From Myxococcales bacterium (GTDB lineage: Bacteria > Myxococcota_A > Polyangia > Polyangiales > JAFGIB01): a DNA stretch of 64,000 bases. Made by a program: the position numbers and the translations under genes. Each line of letters begins with the position of its first letter. Position 1 is the stretch's first letter. Below the pieces are notes generated by a model. It saw only the letters and a program-made list of their open reading frames with translations, searched no databases and was not told the origin of the DNA. Shown here one piece after another: positions 18,896-28,526 of this stretch. The stretch lies in contig JAOUOP010000004.1 of assembly GCA_029880325.1 (NCBI GenBank), positions 1-64,000 on the forward strand, in the 5' to 3' direction.

Positions 18896-19189
18896 TCACG
18901 CAGCGGACTTCAGGTTCTCGCGCAAGATCCGAGGGTGACGAGCAGCGATGCGCAGCAGGGCGATGGCGGGACCTTCGGGCCTGCGGCGACCCTGCTCCCA
19001 GTTGCGCAGGGTGTGGACGCTGATGCCCATCGCTTCGGCGAATTGCACCTGGGTGAGCCGGACGAAGCGCCGCAGCGCGGCGATGTCCTCTCCGCTCTCG
19101 AATTGACCGCGCAGCAGGCGGCGGCGCAGGCGCTTGGGAATGGCGGCCTCGAAATCGGCGTCGGTCAGCTCGGGAATCTCGTCGCTCAT
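18896..19189 (-). CDS. XRE-family HTH antitoxin partner of BrnT
   Basis: A 97-aa protein with a helix-turn-helix of the XRE/HigA type in the middle: VRLTQVQFAEAMGISVHTLR followed by NWEQGRRRP, the classical recognition-helix signature. It starts at an ATG overlapping the stop of the BrnT-like gene upstream, so the two form a toxin-antitoxin pair. Canonical BrnT partners are BrnA (RHH-type) proteins, so this partner is of another DNA-binding class. It should neutralise the toxin and repress the operon (inference). Confidence 0.8.
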   Translation of the reverse strand: MSDEIPELTDADFEAAIPKRLRRRLLRGQFESGEDIAALRRFVRLTQVQFAEAMGISVHTLRNWEQGRRRPEGPAIALLRIAARHPRILRENLKSAA

Positions 19190-19494
19190 GTTCGCTGCTC
19201 CATATGGTCCATGTACTTCTGTCTCTCGCGTGTCGTTGCCCAGCGGGCGCTGATGATCCGGATGACGTCTTCATCACGTTCGGTCCAGACCACGAGAATC
19301 ACGCCGTCGTCGATTGGCCCGATGGAGATGAAGCGATCCTCTTCGTCGGAGTGCTCGGCGTCGAAGATCTCGAGGTGGTCAGTTTCGGACTCGAGCAGCG
19401 CTTGGGCCTGCTCGAATGAGACCCCATGCTTGACTTCATTGGACGCCGCCTTCGCATCATCCCAGTCGAACTCCACAGCATCAGTATGAGTCAA
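19186..19494 (-). CDS. brnT: BrnT-family toxin
   Basis: A 102-aa BrnT-like ribonuclease toxin (RelE-like fold). Diagnostic segments are FDWDDAKAASNEVKHGVSF near the N-terminus, AEHSDEEDRFISIG in the middle, and IRIISARWATTRERQKY at the end. The family cleaves RNA and blocks translation under stress. The ATG at 19494 precedes an in-frame GTG that would start at the conserved EFDWD. First gene of a two-gene operon with the XRE-type antitoxin. Confidence 0.85.
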   Translation of the reverse strand: MTHTDAVEFDWDDAKAASNEVKHGVSFEQAQALLESETDHLEIFDAEHSDEEDRFISIGPIDDGVILVVWTERDEDVIRIISARWATTRERQKYMDHMEQRT

Positions 19495-19679
19495 TGGCGG
19501 ACTAAGTCAACGGCTTAGTTCTCGGCGGTGCAGTCCCCCTTGGACAGACGTCGGATCCGGGGGCGCGCCCCGCCGCCGAACTTGCACATGTCAGGCATGG
19601 AGTTCGCCCGCATCCTGTCGCCACGGAGATGTTCTGGTCGGCGCTGGCGTCCCGCCGGCAAGGCAAGCAAACTTGCGTC

Positions 19680-20705
19680 ATGGACGCGCTCGATCGGGGA
19701 TTGTCGCGGTTGCATGGCTTGGCGCCGGAGTACGGGCCCTATGGCTTCAGCAACCATGGTCCGATGGTCGTCGAGGCCCTCTTCGCCCTGGGCCTGCACG
19801 AAGCGATCGAGCCGTGGGCCGAGAACTACGCGCCGCGGTTGCCACCGGCTCCGCCTCCGACTGCAGCCTTGGGTCACGATTGGGCTCAGGCCCTCGGAGC
19901 AGGTGAGCGCTGGGCCGACTGGGTCGCGCTCTTCGAGCGTGAACTCGAGGACGCCAGCCATGGAGAAGTGCTCAGGCGCTGGCTGCCGCGGCTGGCGCCG
20001 GGGGTCGCCGCTGCCGCCTTTCACGGCCTGCTGCGCGTCGCCCACGCCACGCGCGCCCTGGATGGGCACACAAGCGAGCTCCGGCGCGCCGAACTCGCCC
20101 GCGCCCTGGCCTACTGGGCGGCGAGCTACCTGCCGCTCGGCGGCGAAGTGCGCCCGGCAGCACCGCGCGCGCCTTCCGAAGCTCTCGGTGAAGTCGCACG
20201 CGTCGCGCTCCCATCCCGCGGGGGTTCGATCACCGGTCGGCTGCAAGAAGTCTCCGAGTTGATCGACGCCACGAGCGCGCTTTCGCTGGCGGCGCCCGGC
20301 GAGGACCTCGGCGCTTTCGTCAGCGACCTGGTTGCGATCATGGCCGCCGTCTTCGCCGCAAACCTCCAGCATGGCACCGACCACCCGATCGCTTTCGTGC
20401 ATGGCGTGACCGGCCCGGGTGCGCTGCGCCTCGTGCTGCCGCATCTCGACCGCCCAGATGCGGAGGCCTTGCTGCGCCATGCATTTCACGCGTGCGCGGC
20501 CTTGAACGCGGCGTACGGTGAGGTCGATGGTGTGATGGTGGAGCCGCAGCCTGCTGTGGATCTCACGGAGGCCGTGGAGCTGGCCGTGCGTTGTGGGGAC
20601 GAGCACGCCATCAAGTGGATCGAAGCCTGCGTACGCGAGCAGCGCGCGAGCCGTCAGGGCTTGGGGCAGGTCGCCATGGCCGTGGTGGAGAGGCTCGGAG
20701 GCTGA
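19680..20705 (+). CDS. questin-oxidase-like protein (DUF4243)
   Basis: A 341-aa protein resembling the questin oxidase/DUF4243 family. The N-terminal signature is LAPEYGPYGFSNHGPMVVEA followed by LFALG. Later landmarks are LQHGTDHPIAFVHGVTGPGA and LLRHAFHACAALNAAYG. Fungal members carry out Baeyer-Villiger-type ring cleavage of anthraquinones; bacterial members are uncharacterised. Conserved His residues (SNHGP, HGTDHP, VHGVTGP) could bind a cofactor. The start ATG at 19680 removes a low-complexity Arg/Gln stretch. It is monocistronic in appearance, inside the accessory region. Confidence 0.7.
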   Translation: MDALDRGLSRLHGLAPEYGPYGFSNHGPMVVEALFALGLHEAIEPWAENYAPRLPPAPPPTAALGHDWAQALGAGERWADWVALFERELEDASHGEVLRRWLPRLAPGVAAAAFHGLLRVAHATRALDGHTSELRRAELARALAYWAASYLPLGGEVRPAAPRAPSEALGEVARVALPSRGGSITGRLQEVSELIDATSALSLAAPGEDLGAFVSDLVAIMAAVFAANLQHGTDHPIAFVHGVTGPGALRLVLPHLDRPDAEALLRHAFHACAALNAAYGEVDGVMVEPQPAVDLTEAVELAVRCGDEHAIKWIEACVREQRASRQGLGQVAMAVVERLGG

Positions 20706-21098
20706 ACGGGGCCGCCACCGAGCCGGCTGCTGTGAACGCGGTGCATCGGGACAGGGATTTGCTACGGCTCGGGCGGCGCCGAGTCGACGATCCCGGATGG
20801 TGGCCAGTCTGGAAAGACGGCACTTGCCTGCAACTCGCGGGACCCGCAAGGTTGCCTCAACATGCAGGAGCCCTCCAATGACGGTCACGGGCATTGCGCC
20901 CGCAGTGCTGTGGACACCGGCGGGTGAACGATGACCTCACGTCTGAATCCGGCCAAGGCCCTGGAGCAGAAGGTTCGAGCCAGGTAAGACTCGATTCGCA
21001 CCGTTGATCAAATCGCCGGAAGCCCTTGCCGTGAGGTTCGCCTGGACCCATCAAGACCTCGGTGGTGAGGTGGCCGGCCGCCAGTGAAGACTCTCGTG
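20706..21098. other. intergenic region without recognisable gene
   Basis: About 390 bp between the questin-oxidase-like gene and the next plus-strand gene. Open frames here have no recognisable composition or motif. It probably holds the promoter of the downstream gene. Confidence 0.4.
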
Positions 21099-22655
21099 AT
21101 GGCACGCCACCAGAACAAGCCAACCCCCGATGCATCGACCGTGGAGGCCGCGCTCGATGCCATGGATGCCGACGGACTCCGTGCGCTCATACGCGACATT
21201 AGCCTCTGGTTCGACGACGAGCTGCAGGCCCGCTTTGCCAACGCACTCGTCGACCGGGCCGCCCGTACCGCCCCGAGTTGGACTTCGCGGGCTCCAGACG
21301 ATGTCAAGGTCGCTGACATTGAAGCCTTCGCCGCGGCGGCCATGCGCACGGGCTATGCCGAACCTTCCGAGGTCGACACCTACCTGCGCGACGGTTCCAA
21401 CGCATTCTTGGCGAAGAACTACGCGGCGGCGTTTCGGATCTTCCGGGCGCTACTCGTTCCCGTCGCCAACCTTGAAATCGATCTATGTCAGCACGAGATG
21501 CTCGACGAGGTGCTCGGGGTGGATCCGGAGTCCTGCGCGGCCCAGTACGTCCTGTCGACGTACATGACCGCCACGCCGAGCAAGCGCGGCAAGGCCGTGC
21601 TCTCGGCTGTCGATGATGTGCGAGGCATCGGCCTCTTCTGGGAGTTTTTGCATGAGCTGGAGCAGGAGGCCGTCGAGCCCCTTCCAGACCTCGACGGCTT
21701 CCTCGTGCAGTGGAAGGCTCTCGTGCAGGAGCGTGTCCAGCCGGACCGCGACAGCGGCCGGGACACCGACGAAGACCGTTGGCTGCGCGAGGCCGTGCAA
21801 CGAATGCAAGGCCCTGAGGGCCTGGCCGAGGTCGGCCGCGCATCGAAGCGCGCCGATGACCTCCGGGCCTGGTGTCAGGCGCTCGTCGAAGCCGGCGACT
21901 GGGAAGGGGCGCTGGCCGCCTACGACGAAGCGGCCGAGCTGGTCTCCGACAACGACTACGCCCGCGGCGACTTTCTCGACGGCGCCGCGTTGTCGGCACA
22001 GCAGCTCGGCCGCAAAGACCTGCCCGCGCGACTCGAGCGTGCCTGGCGGCGGGCGCCGAGCATTGTGCGCCTGCGCCGATGGCTCGGGTCGTCGAGGACC
22101 AAGAAAGTACTGCTCGCACGCGCTGGCGAGGCACTCGCCGCAGTCCCCGAGCATGCGTATCGGCAGCGGGCGCTGCTCCATGTTCTCGGCGCGGACTTCT
22201 CGGCGGCGGCTGAGCTCCTCGCGTCGGCCCATGGGTTCGGCTGGTCGCATGCGGCCCACCCCGGTCACCTGCTGTTCCCCCTCTTCGTCAGTCTGCTCGG
22301 CGGTGTCGAGCTGCGGGGCGAACCTGCACAGGAGAGCGACGAACTCGCCCTGCTGTCGGAGCGTGACGAACCTCGACTCCCGATGCCGGAGACGGCCGAC
22401 CTGATACGCCTTGCGGGGATTGGGGCACCCAAAGACCCGGCAACGCGAGCGGCTGTCCTCGAGTCGATGCGTACCGCCGCCGAGAAACGCATCGCCGATG
22501 TCGCCAAGAACAAGCGCCGGCGCCGCTACGGTCATGCGGCATCGCTCGCGCTCGCGTACGCGCAGGTTGACAGCTCGGCCACTGGCGCGAAGTGGCTCGA
22601 GGGCATCCGCCATGCGTACCGGCGCTACTCTGCGCTTCGGAGGGAGTTGGCGTGA
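21099..22655 (+). CDS. large helical repeat protein of unknown function
   Basis: A 518-aa protein predicted to be almost wholly alpha-helical. Segments such as LRAWCQALVEAGDWEGALAA and YLRDGSNAFLAKNYAAAFRI look like degenerate tetratricopeptide-type helical pairs. No catalytic motif or membrane segment is visible. The start used is the ATG at 21099; a GTG-type start at 21084 adds five residues. It lies 140 bp upstream of hsdR on the same strand and could be an accessory factor of the restriction operon or an independent island gene. Confidence 0.5.
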   Translation: MARHQNKPTPDASTVEAALDAMDADGLRALIRDISLWFDDELQARFANALVDRAARTAPSWTSRAPDDVKVADIEAFAAAAMRTGYAEPSEVDTYLRDGSNAFLAKNYAAAFRIFRALLVPVANLEIDLCQHEMLDEVLGVDPESCAAQYVLSTYMTATPSKRGKAVLSAVDDVRGIGLFWEFLHELEQEAVEPLPDLDGFLVQWKALVQERVQPDRDSGRDTDEDRWLREAVQRMQGPEGLAEVGRASKRADDLRAWCQALVEAGDWEGALAAYDEAAELVSDNDYARGDFLDGAALSAQQLGRKDLPARLERAWRRAPSIVRLRRWLGSSRTKKVLLARAGEALAAVPEHAYRQRALLHVLGADFSAAAELLASAHGFGWSHAAHPGHLLFPLFVSLLGGVELRGEPAQESDELALLSERDEPRLPMPETADLIRLAGIGAPKDPATRAAVLESMRTAAEKRIADVAKNKRRRRYGHAASLALAYAQVDSSATGAKWLEGIRHAYRRYSALRRELA

Positions 22656-22795
22656 GGAGCCGACCGCGCTCTGGGGGGAGTCCGGCAATTGGCACGTCGT
22701 AGGGGAGGGCGACACGGCGATCGCCAAGCGCCCGCCCCACTTCGCCGTCCGAGGCCCCACACCTTCGTCAAGAATCGGATATCATCGGCAGCACC

Positions 22796-25700
22796 GTGGG
22801 GGACTCCGCTCTCAGCCCAAATTTCGCCTTCCTCGCCGAGCATGACCGCGGGCTCGCGGTACTCGGCACCCTCGCCGAGCGCAGCTTTCACCGCGATCCG
22901 GTCGCCACCCTGATGCGCCTGCGCCAGCTCTGCGAAGCCCTCGCCGAAGAGGCGGCCGCGCACGCGGGCTTTTACGTGGACGAGCGGGAGGACCAACTCA
23001 ATCGCCTGCGCCGCCTCTCCGACGCTCGCGTGCTGCCGCGGGAGGTGGCCGACGTGTTCCACAGCATCCGCAAGCTCGGCAATGCGGCGGTCCATGACGG
23101 GCTCGGCGACGCGGGCGCGGCGCTCCACGCCCTCAAGCGAACCCGCGCGCTTTCCGTGTGGTTCCACCAGACGTTCGGCTCCGACCGCGGCTTCAAGCCC
23201 GGCGCCTTTGTGCCGCCGCTTCCGCCCCAGGATGCGACCGCGGTCCTGCGCGAGCAGTTGGCGATGCTGAAGGCGCGCCTGGCCCAAAGTGAAGCCGCAC
23301 AAGAGGCGGCGCGCCTGGAAGCCGAGGAGGCGCGTCGGACGGCCCTGGGAGCTGCCGAGCGGGCCAACGAGGAGGAGGCGGAGAACGCAGTTCTGGAAGA
23401 GCTGCTCGACGAGGCCGCCAAACGCGAGGCCGAGATGGTCGACCGCCTGAGGGCGCTGCAGGCCCGGGCCACCGAGACCTCGGCTGTCGAGCTGCAGGCC
23501 GTGGTCGAGCGCGCCGAGGAGGCCGGCAGCGACCTGGAGCTGGATGAGGCCGACACGCGTGCCCTGATCGACGAGCAACTCCGGGAGGCCGGCTGGGAAG
23601 CGGATACGCAGGAGCTGAGCTGGGGCAAGGGCGTCCGCCCCGCCAAGAATCGCAACCTCGCCATCGCCGAGTGGCCTACCGACGACGGTCCGGCCGACTA
23701 TCTGTTGTTCCTCGGGCTCCAGGCCGTGGCGGTCGTCGAGGCCAAGCGCCAACGCAAGGACGTGGCTGCGGCCATCGAGCAGTCCAAGCGCTACAGCCGG
23801 GCCTATCTTCCCAAGGCAGATGACACGCCGCCCGAGGGCACTCCCTGGGGCCCCTACCGCATCCCCTTTCTCTTCGCGACCAATGGCCGTCCCTACCTGA
23901 AGCAGCTTTCGACAAAGTCCGGAACCTGGTTCCTCGATGCGCGTCGCCCGGACAACCACCCCCATCCGCTCGATGGCTGGTACACCCCCGACGGCCTGAA
24001 GCAGCTGCTCCGCGTGGACGTGGACCGGGCCCAGGCCGAGCTGCAGCAGGAGTCCACGGACTATCTCGGCCTGCGCGAATACCAGGTACGCGCGATCAAG
24101 GCCGTCGAGCGCGGGCTCGAAGAGGGCAAACGCGAGATGCTGTTGGCGATGGCCACCGGCACGGGCAAGACCCGTACCTGCATCGGTCTGTGCTACCGCC
24201 TGATCAAGACCAAGCGCTTCCGCCGCATCCTCTTCCTGGTGGATCGCACCGCGCTCGGGGTCCAGGCTGCCAACGCCTTCAAGGACGCCCGCCTCGAGAA
24301 TCTGCGCACCTTCGCCGAGGCCTACGACCTCAAGGAGCTGGGCGACGCCACTCCCGAGACCGACACGCGCCTGCAAATCGCGACCGTGCAGAGCCTGGTC
24401 AGGCGCATTCTCTACGTCGATGACGGGACGCCGCCGCCCCAGGTGGACCAGTACGACTGCATCGTCGTGGATGAGTCGCACCGCGGATACCTGCTCGACC
24501 GCGAGATGAGCGACCGCGAGCTGAACTTCCGCAGCGAGACCGACTACATCTCCAAGTACCGCCGCGTGCTGGAGCACTTCGACGCCGTGAAGGTCGGCCT
24601 GACGGCCACGCCGGCCCTGCACACCACCGAGATCTTCGGTCCGCCCGTCTTCGAATACGGCTACCGCGAGGCGGTCATCGACGGCTATCTGATCGATCAC
24701 GAGCCGCCCACCCGCATCGTGACGGAGCTGGCGGAGGACGGCATCCACTGGCGCGTGGGCGAGAAGGTCGAGGCCTATCACCCGACCACCGGCGAGGTGC
24801 AGCTCTCGCTCTTGCCCGACGACGTCGACGTGGAAATCGAGCACTTCAACAAGCGCGTCGTGACCGAGCACTTCAATCGCGCCGTCTGCGGCGAGCTGGC
24901 CCGTCACATCGACCCGAGTCTGGATGGCAAGACGCTGATCTTCTGCGCCACCGACCTGCACGCCGACATGGCGGTTCAGTTGCTGAAGGAAGCCTTCGCG
25001 GCCCAATACGGCAGCGTGGACGACGACGCGGTGCTGAAGATCACGGGCAGCTCGGACAAGCCCCTGGAGCTGATCCGCCGCTACAAGAACGAGCGCCTGC
25101 CGAACGTGGCGGTCACCGTGGACCTGCTCACCACCGGCATCGACGTGCCCCCCATCTGCAACATCGTCTTCCTGCGCCGCGTGCGCAGTCGCATTCTCTA
25201 CGAGCAGATGCTGGGTCGGGCGACCCGTCGCTGCGACGGGATCGGCAAGGAGGTCTTTCGCATCTTCGACGCGGTGGACCTCTACTCTGCCCTCGACGCC
25301 TACACCGCCATGAAGCCGGTGGTCGTCAACCCGACCATCGGTTTTGCGGCGCTGATCGACGAGCTGGGCAAGCTCCCCAGCGACGACGACCGTGCCGAAG
25401 TGGTCGCGCAGATCGTCGCCAAGCTCCAGCGCAAGAAGCGCAAGCTCGGCAAGCAGGCCCTGGAGCAATTCGAGGCGGCCGCCGGCATGGGCCCCGACGA
25501 CGTGCTGCGCTTGCTGCGCGACGAGGGGCCGGAGGCCGCGCAGAAATGGTTCGTCGAGCACGCGAGCCTCGGTGTCGTGCTGGACAGTGCCAGGACCGGC
25601 GGCGGGCAGCCGATTCTGATCAGCGAGCACGAGGACAAGGTACGGCGCGTCGAGCAAGGCTTCGGCGACAACAGCCCGCCCGGTGACTACATCGAGGAGT

Positions 25701-26182
25701 TCCGGCAGTACGTGAAGGAAAACCTCAACAAGCTTCCCGCGCTCATCGCCGTCACCCAGCGCCCGCGGGAGCTATCCCGCAAGGGGCTCAAAGAACTGAA
25801 GCTCGCCTTCGACCAGGCCGGCTACTCCGAGACGCGCCTGCGCAGCGCCTGGCGCGCCCAGACCAACGAGGACATCGCCGCCTCGATCGTCGGCTACATA
25901 CGCCAGGCCGCGCTCGGTGACCCGCTGCGTCCCTACGACGAGCGCGTCCAGGTCGCCATGAAGAAGATCCTCGCGAGCCAGCCCTGGACGGCACCGCAGC
26001 GCAAATGGCTGGAGCGCATCGGCAAACAGCTGACCCAGGAAACGGTGGTGGACCGCGAGGTGCTCGACCGCGGGCAGTTCGCTGCCCAGGGCGGGTTCGA
26101 GCGGTTGAACAAGGTCTTTGATGGCAGGTTGGAGCAGATACTTGGGGATGTGAACGAGGCGCTTTGGGAGGGGCAGGGATGA
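22796..26182 (+). CDS. hsdR: type I restriction enzyme R subunit
   Basis: A 1128-aa motor/nuclease subunit of a type I restriction system. Residues ~1-125 resemble DUF4145. After an Ala/Glu-rich coiled-coil (~150-260) comes the PD-(D/E)xK nuclease: Asp in ADYLLFLG (~301) and ExK in AVVEAKR (~315). Helicase motifs follow: Walker A MATGTGKTRT (~452), DESHRG (~558), VGLTATP (~600), TTGIDVP (~777) and QMLGRATR (~804). The end resembles the EcoEI-type HsdR C-terminal domain. It starts with GTG and overlaps the next gene by four bases. With HsdM and HsdS it would translocate and cleave unmodified DNA. Confidence 0.95.
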   Translation: MGDSALSPNFAFLAEHDRGLAVLGTLAERSFHRDPVATLMRLRQLCEALAEEAAAHAGFYVDEREDQLNRLRRLSDARVLPREVADVFHSIRKLGNAAVHDGLGDAGAALHALKRTRALSVWFHQTFGSDRGFKPGAFVPPLPPQDATAVLREQLAMLKARLAQSEAAQEAARLEAEEARRTALGAAERANEEEAENAVLEELLDEAAKREAEMVDRLRALQARATETSAVELQAVVERAEEAGSDLELDEADTRALIDEQLREAGWEADTQELSWGKGVRPAKNRNLAIAEWPTDDGPADYLLFLGLQAVAVVEAKRQRKDVAAAIEQSKRYSRAYLPKADDTPPEGTPWGPYRIPFLFATNGRPYLKQLSTKSGTWFLDARRPDNHPHPLDGWYTPDGLKQLLRVDVDRAQAELQQESTDYLGLREYQVRAIKAVERGLEEGKREMLLAMATGTGKTRTCIGLCYRLIKTKRFRRILFLVDRTALGVQAANAFKDARLENLRTFAEAYDLKELGDATPETDTRLQIATVQSLVRRILYVDDGTPPPQVDQYDCIVVDESHRGYLLDREMSDRELNFRSETDYISKYRRVLEHFDAVKVGLTATPALHTTEIFGPPVFEYGYREAVIDGYLIDHEPPTRIVTELAEDGIHWRVGEKVEAYHPTTGEVQLSLLPDDVDVEIEHFNKRVVTEHFNRAVCGELARHIDPSLDGKTLIFCATDLHADMAVQLLKEAFAAQYGSVDDDAVLKITGSSDKPLELIRRYKNERLPNVAVTVDLLTTGIDVPPICNIVFLRRVRSRILYEQMLGRATRRCDGIGKEVFRIFDAVDLYSALDAYTAMKPVVVNPTIGFAALIDELGKLPSDDDRAEVVAQIVAKLQRKKRKLGKQALEQFEAAAGMGPDDVLRLLRDEGPEAAQKWFVEHASLGVVLDSARTGGGQPILISEHEDKVRRVEQGFGDNSPPGDYIEEFRQYVKENLNKLPALIAVTQRPRELSRKGLKELKLAFDQAGYSETRLRSAWRAQTNEDIAASIVGYIRQAALGDPLRPYDERVQVAMKKILASQPWTAPQRKWLERIGKQLTQETVVDREVLDRGQFAAQGGFERLNKVFDGRLEQILGDVNEALWEGQG

Positions 26183-27096
26183 CGGCTTTCGGCAAGTCGA
26201 TCCGCATCTACCTCGCCGACGGCTCCCCGACGGGCATCAGGCACGCCGAACTGGTCAACTGGACGGGCCAGGCCATTGTGTGTCCCCGAGGGCGGGTCGG
26301 CGAGCTGTCCGCTTGGGTCGAAAGTCAGCGGCCTGGCGTGTACATGCTGGTCGGCGAGGGCGCGAGCCCGACGACACCGCTGATCTACATCGGTGAAGCA
26401 GAGAACGTTTTCGTTCGACTTCAGAATCATGTGAAGAACAAGGACTTCTGGACGCAGGTGGTCTTCTTCACGAGCAAGGACGAGAACCTGACGAAGGCGC
26501 ACGTGAAGTACCTGGAGGCGAGGCTAATCGAGACGGCAGCTGCTGCGGGGCGCGCGCAGATGGAAAACGGTACGGCGCCTACGCTGCCGGCCTTGCCGCG
26601 GCCGGATCGGGACGCCATGGAGGACTTCCTCCAGCCCCTGCGAATCTTGCTCGGTACGCTGGGCTTCGCGGTATTGCAGTCCGTTTCGGCGAAGGGTGGC
26701 TCCAAGGCGTCAGACCAGAAGCCCAGCGTCCTTGCGGACATTCGTCTTCGCCTCGCCCGGCCCAAGTTGAAGGTCCTTGCCGAAGGCTCCGCCACTGACG
26801 AAGGTTTCGTCGTCTTTCAGGGTTCCGTTGGCACGCAGGCGGCCAAGTCTCACCTGTCGCCCGGCTATTCAGCGCTGCGCGACCAACTGTATGCTGACGG
26901 GTCGCTCACCAAGCGCGACGATGGTACGACGCTTTTCGCCAAGGATGTGCTCCTCGCGAGCCCATCGACTGCCGCCGCGATTCTCGTTGGAGGCGCGATC
27001 AACGGTCGCGAATCCTGGCGCGATGGCGACAACCGAATGCTCAAAGACATCGAAGAAGCGCTGGCGGGCGCCTCGGAACCAACGCTTCCAAAATGA
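26179..27096 (+). CDS. GIY-YIG nuclease-family protein with DUF4357 C-terminus
   Basis: A 305-aa protein. The N-terminal half holds a GIY-YIG-like core: GVYMLVGEG and, after a short loop, PLIYIGEAENVFVRLQNH (the GIY and YIG positions with the conserved Arg), then KAHVKYLEARLIE supplying the conserved Glu. The C-terminal half ends in a DUF4357-like domain (LYADGSLTKRD, LASPSTAAAILVGGAINGRE). Such proteins are often embedded in type I restriction operons, where their role is untested. Both ends overlap neighbours (ATGA junctions with hsdR and hsdM), implying fixed stoichiometry. Confidence 0.8.
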   Translation: MTAFGKSIRIYLADGSPTGIRHAELVNWTGQAIVCPRGRVGELSAWVESQRPGVYMLVGEGASPTTPLIYIGEAENVFVRLQNHVKNKDFWTQVVFFTSKDENLTKAHVKYLEARLIETAAAAGRAQMENGTAPTLPALPRPDRDAMEDFLQPLRILLGTLGFAVLQSVSAKGGSKASDQKPSVLADIRLRLARPKLKVLAEGSATDEGFVVFQGSVGTQAAKSHLSPGYSALRDQLYADGSLTKRDDGTTLFAKDVLLASPSTAAAILVGGAINGRESWRDGDNRMLKDIEEALAGASEPTLPK

Positions 27097-28526
27097 CCAC
27101 CACACACGACATCGTCCAAAAGCTCTGGAATCTATGCAACGTCCTGCGGGACGACGGCATCACCTACCACCAATACGTCACAGAGCTGACCTGGCTGCTC
27201 TTCTTGAAGATGGGCAAGGAGACGGGACGGGAGAAGGAGCTGCCGAAGGGCTATCGTTGGGACGACCTGGCGGGGCGCGAGGGCAATGAGCAGCTGCGCT
27301 TCTACCGGGAGCTGCTGCTGCACCTGGGCACCGAGGCCTCGCCGCGCGTGCAGGCCATCTACGCGGACGCTTCGACTGCACTGAAGGTGCCGCGCAACCT
27401 GAAGAAGCTGGTCGACTCCCTCGATGAGCTGAACTGGTACTCGGCCAAGTCGGAAGGTCTCGGCGACTTGTACGAGGGCTTGCTGGAGAAGAACGCCAGC
27501 GAGAAGAAGTCGGGTGCGGGCCAGTACTTCACGCCGCGCCCGTTGATCGACTGCATCGTTACGGTGATGAAGCCCCAGCCCGGTGAGATGATCCAGGACC
27601 CGGCGGCCGGCACGGGAGGTTTTCTGATCGCCGCCGACCGCCACATCAAGGCGGGCAGTGATGAGTTGTTCGACCTGCCCACCGATCAGCAGGAATTCCA
27701 GCGGCGGCAGGCGTTCTACGGCGCCGAGCTGGTGCACGACACGCACCGCCTGGCGCTGATGAACTTGATGCTGCACGACATCGAGGGTGGTTTGCAGCTG
27801 GGCGATACGCTTTCGGCGCTGGGTGCGGACCTGCCGCTGGCGGACCTGATCATGACCAACCCGCCGTTTGGCACGAAGAAGGGCGGTGGTCTGCCGACGC
27901 GCGACGATTTTACGTATCCGACGAGCAACAAGCAGCTCGCCTTCCTGCAGCACATCTACCGCGGCCTGAAGCCTGGCGGTCGCGCGGCCGTCGTGCTGCC
28001 GGACAACGTGCTCTTCGAGGAGAACACTGGCACCAAGATTCGCGCCGACCTGATGGAGAAGTGCAACCTGCACACGATTTTGCGCCTGCCCACCGGGATT
28101 TTCTATGCGCAGGGGGTGAAGACGAACGTGCTCTTCTTCACCCGCGGCAAGACTGACAAGGGGCACACCAAGAGCGTGTGGGTTTATGACATGCGCACCA
28201 ACGCTCCGGCGTTTGGCAAGCGCACGCCGCTCATGCACGAGCACTTTGCCGAGTTTGAGAAGTGCTTCGGCAAGAAGTCGGACGGCACCAGCAAACGCAA
28301 AGATCAGGGGGAAGAGGGCCGCTTTCGCGAGTTTGCGCGCGAGGCCATCCGGAAGCGCGGCGACAACCTGGATATTGCCTGGCTGAAGGATGAGGACCAC
28401 GGTAACCATGACGAGCTGCCTGAGCCCGAGGAGATCGCGGCGGAGATCATGGGGCACTTGCAGACTGCGATGGCGGAGCTGGAGGGGCTGACTGAACTCC
28501 TTGCTGGGTCAGAGGCGGCCGAGTGA
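27093..28526 (+). CDS. hsdM: type I restriction-modification DNA methyltransferase subunit
   Basis: A 477-aa N6-adenine methyltransferase subunit. An N-terminal helical HsdM_N domain (~1-130) is followed by SGAGQYFTPRPLID, motif I DPAAGTGGFL (~168, SAM binding) and motif IV NPPFG (~255, catalytic). The C-terminal part contains IKN/FF-type strands and a charged end. With HsdS it methylates the recognition site and protects host DNA; with HsdR it completes the restriction complex. It overlaps both flanking genes by four bases. Confidence 0.96.
   Translation: MTTTHDIVQKLWNLCNVLRDDGITYHQYVTELTWLLFLKMGKETGREKELPKGYRWDDLAGREGNEQLRFYRELLLHLGTEASPRVQAIYADASTALKVPRNLKKLVDSLDELNWYSAKSEGLGDLYEGLLEKNASEKKSGAGQYFTPRPLIDCIVTVMKPQPGEMIQDPAAGTGGFLIAADRHIKAGSDELFDLPTDQQEFQRRQAFYGAELVHDTHRLALMNLMLHDIEGGLQLGDTLSALGADLPLADLIMTNPPFGTKKGGGLPTRDDFTYPTSNKQLAFLQHIYRGLKPGGRAAVVLPDNVLFEENTGTKIRADLMEKCNLHTILRLPTGIFYAQGVKTNVLFFTRGKTDKGHTKSVWVYDMRTNAPAFGKRTPLMHEHFAEFEKCFGKKSDGTSKRKDQGEEGRFREFAREAIRKRGDNLDIAWLKDEDHGNHDELPEPEEIAAEIMGHLQTAMAELEGLTELLAGSEAAE

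Noticed and set aside
19515..20894. 459-aa open frame antisense to the questin-oxidase-like gene
   Set aside because: Arg/Gln/Gly-rich without motifs; the plus-strand gene has recognisable family signatures.
22625..25657. 1010-aa open frame antisense to hsdR
   Set aside because: Composition (Leu/Val/Gly/Ala/His-rich, no motif) is what antisense of a high-GC gene gives, while hsdR has clear motifs.
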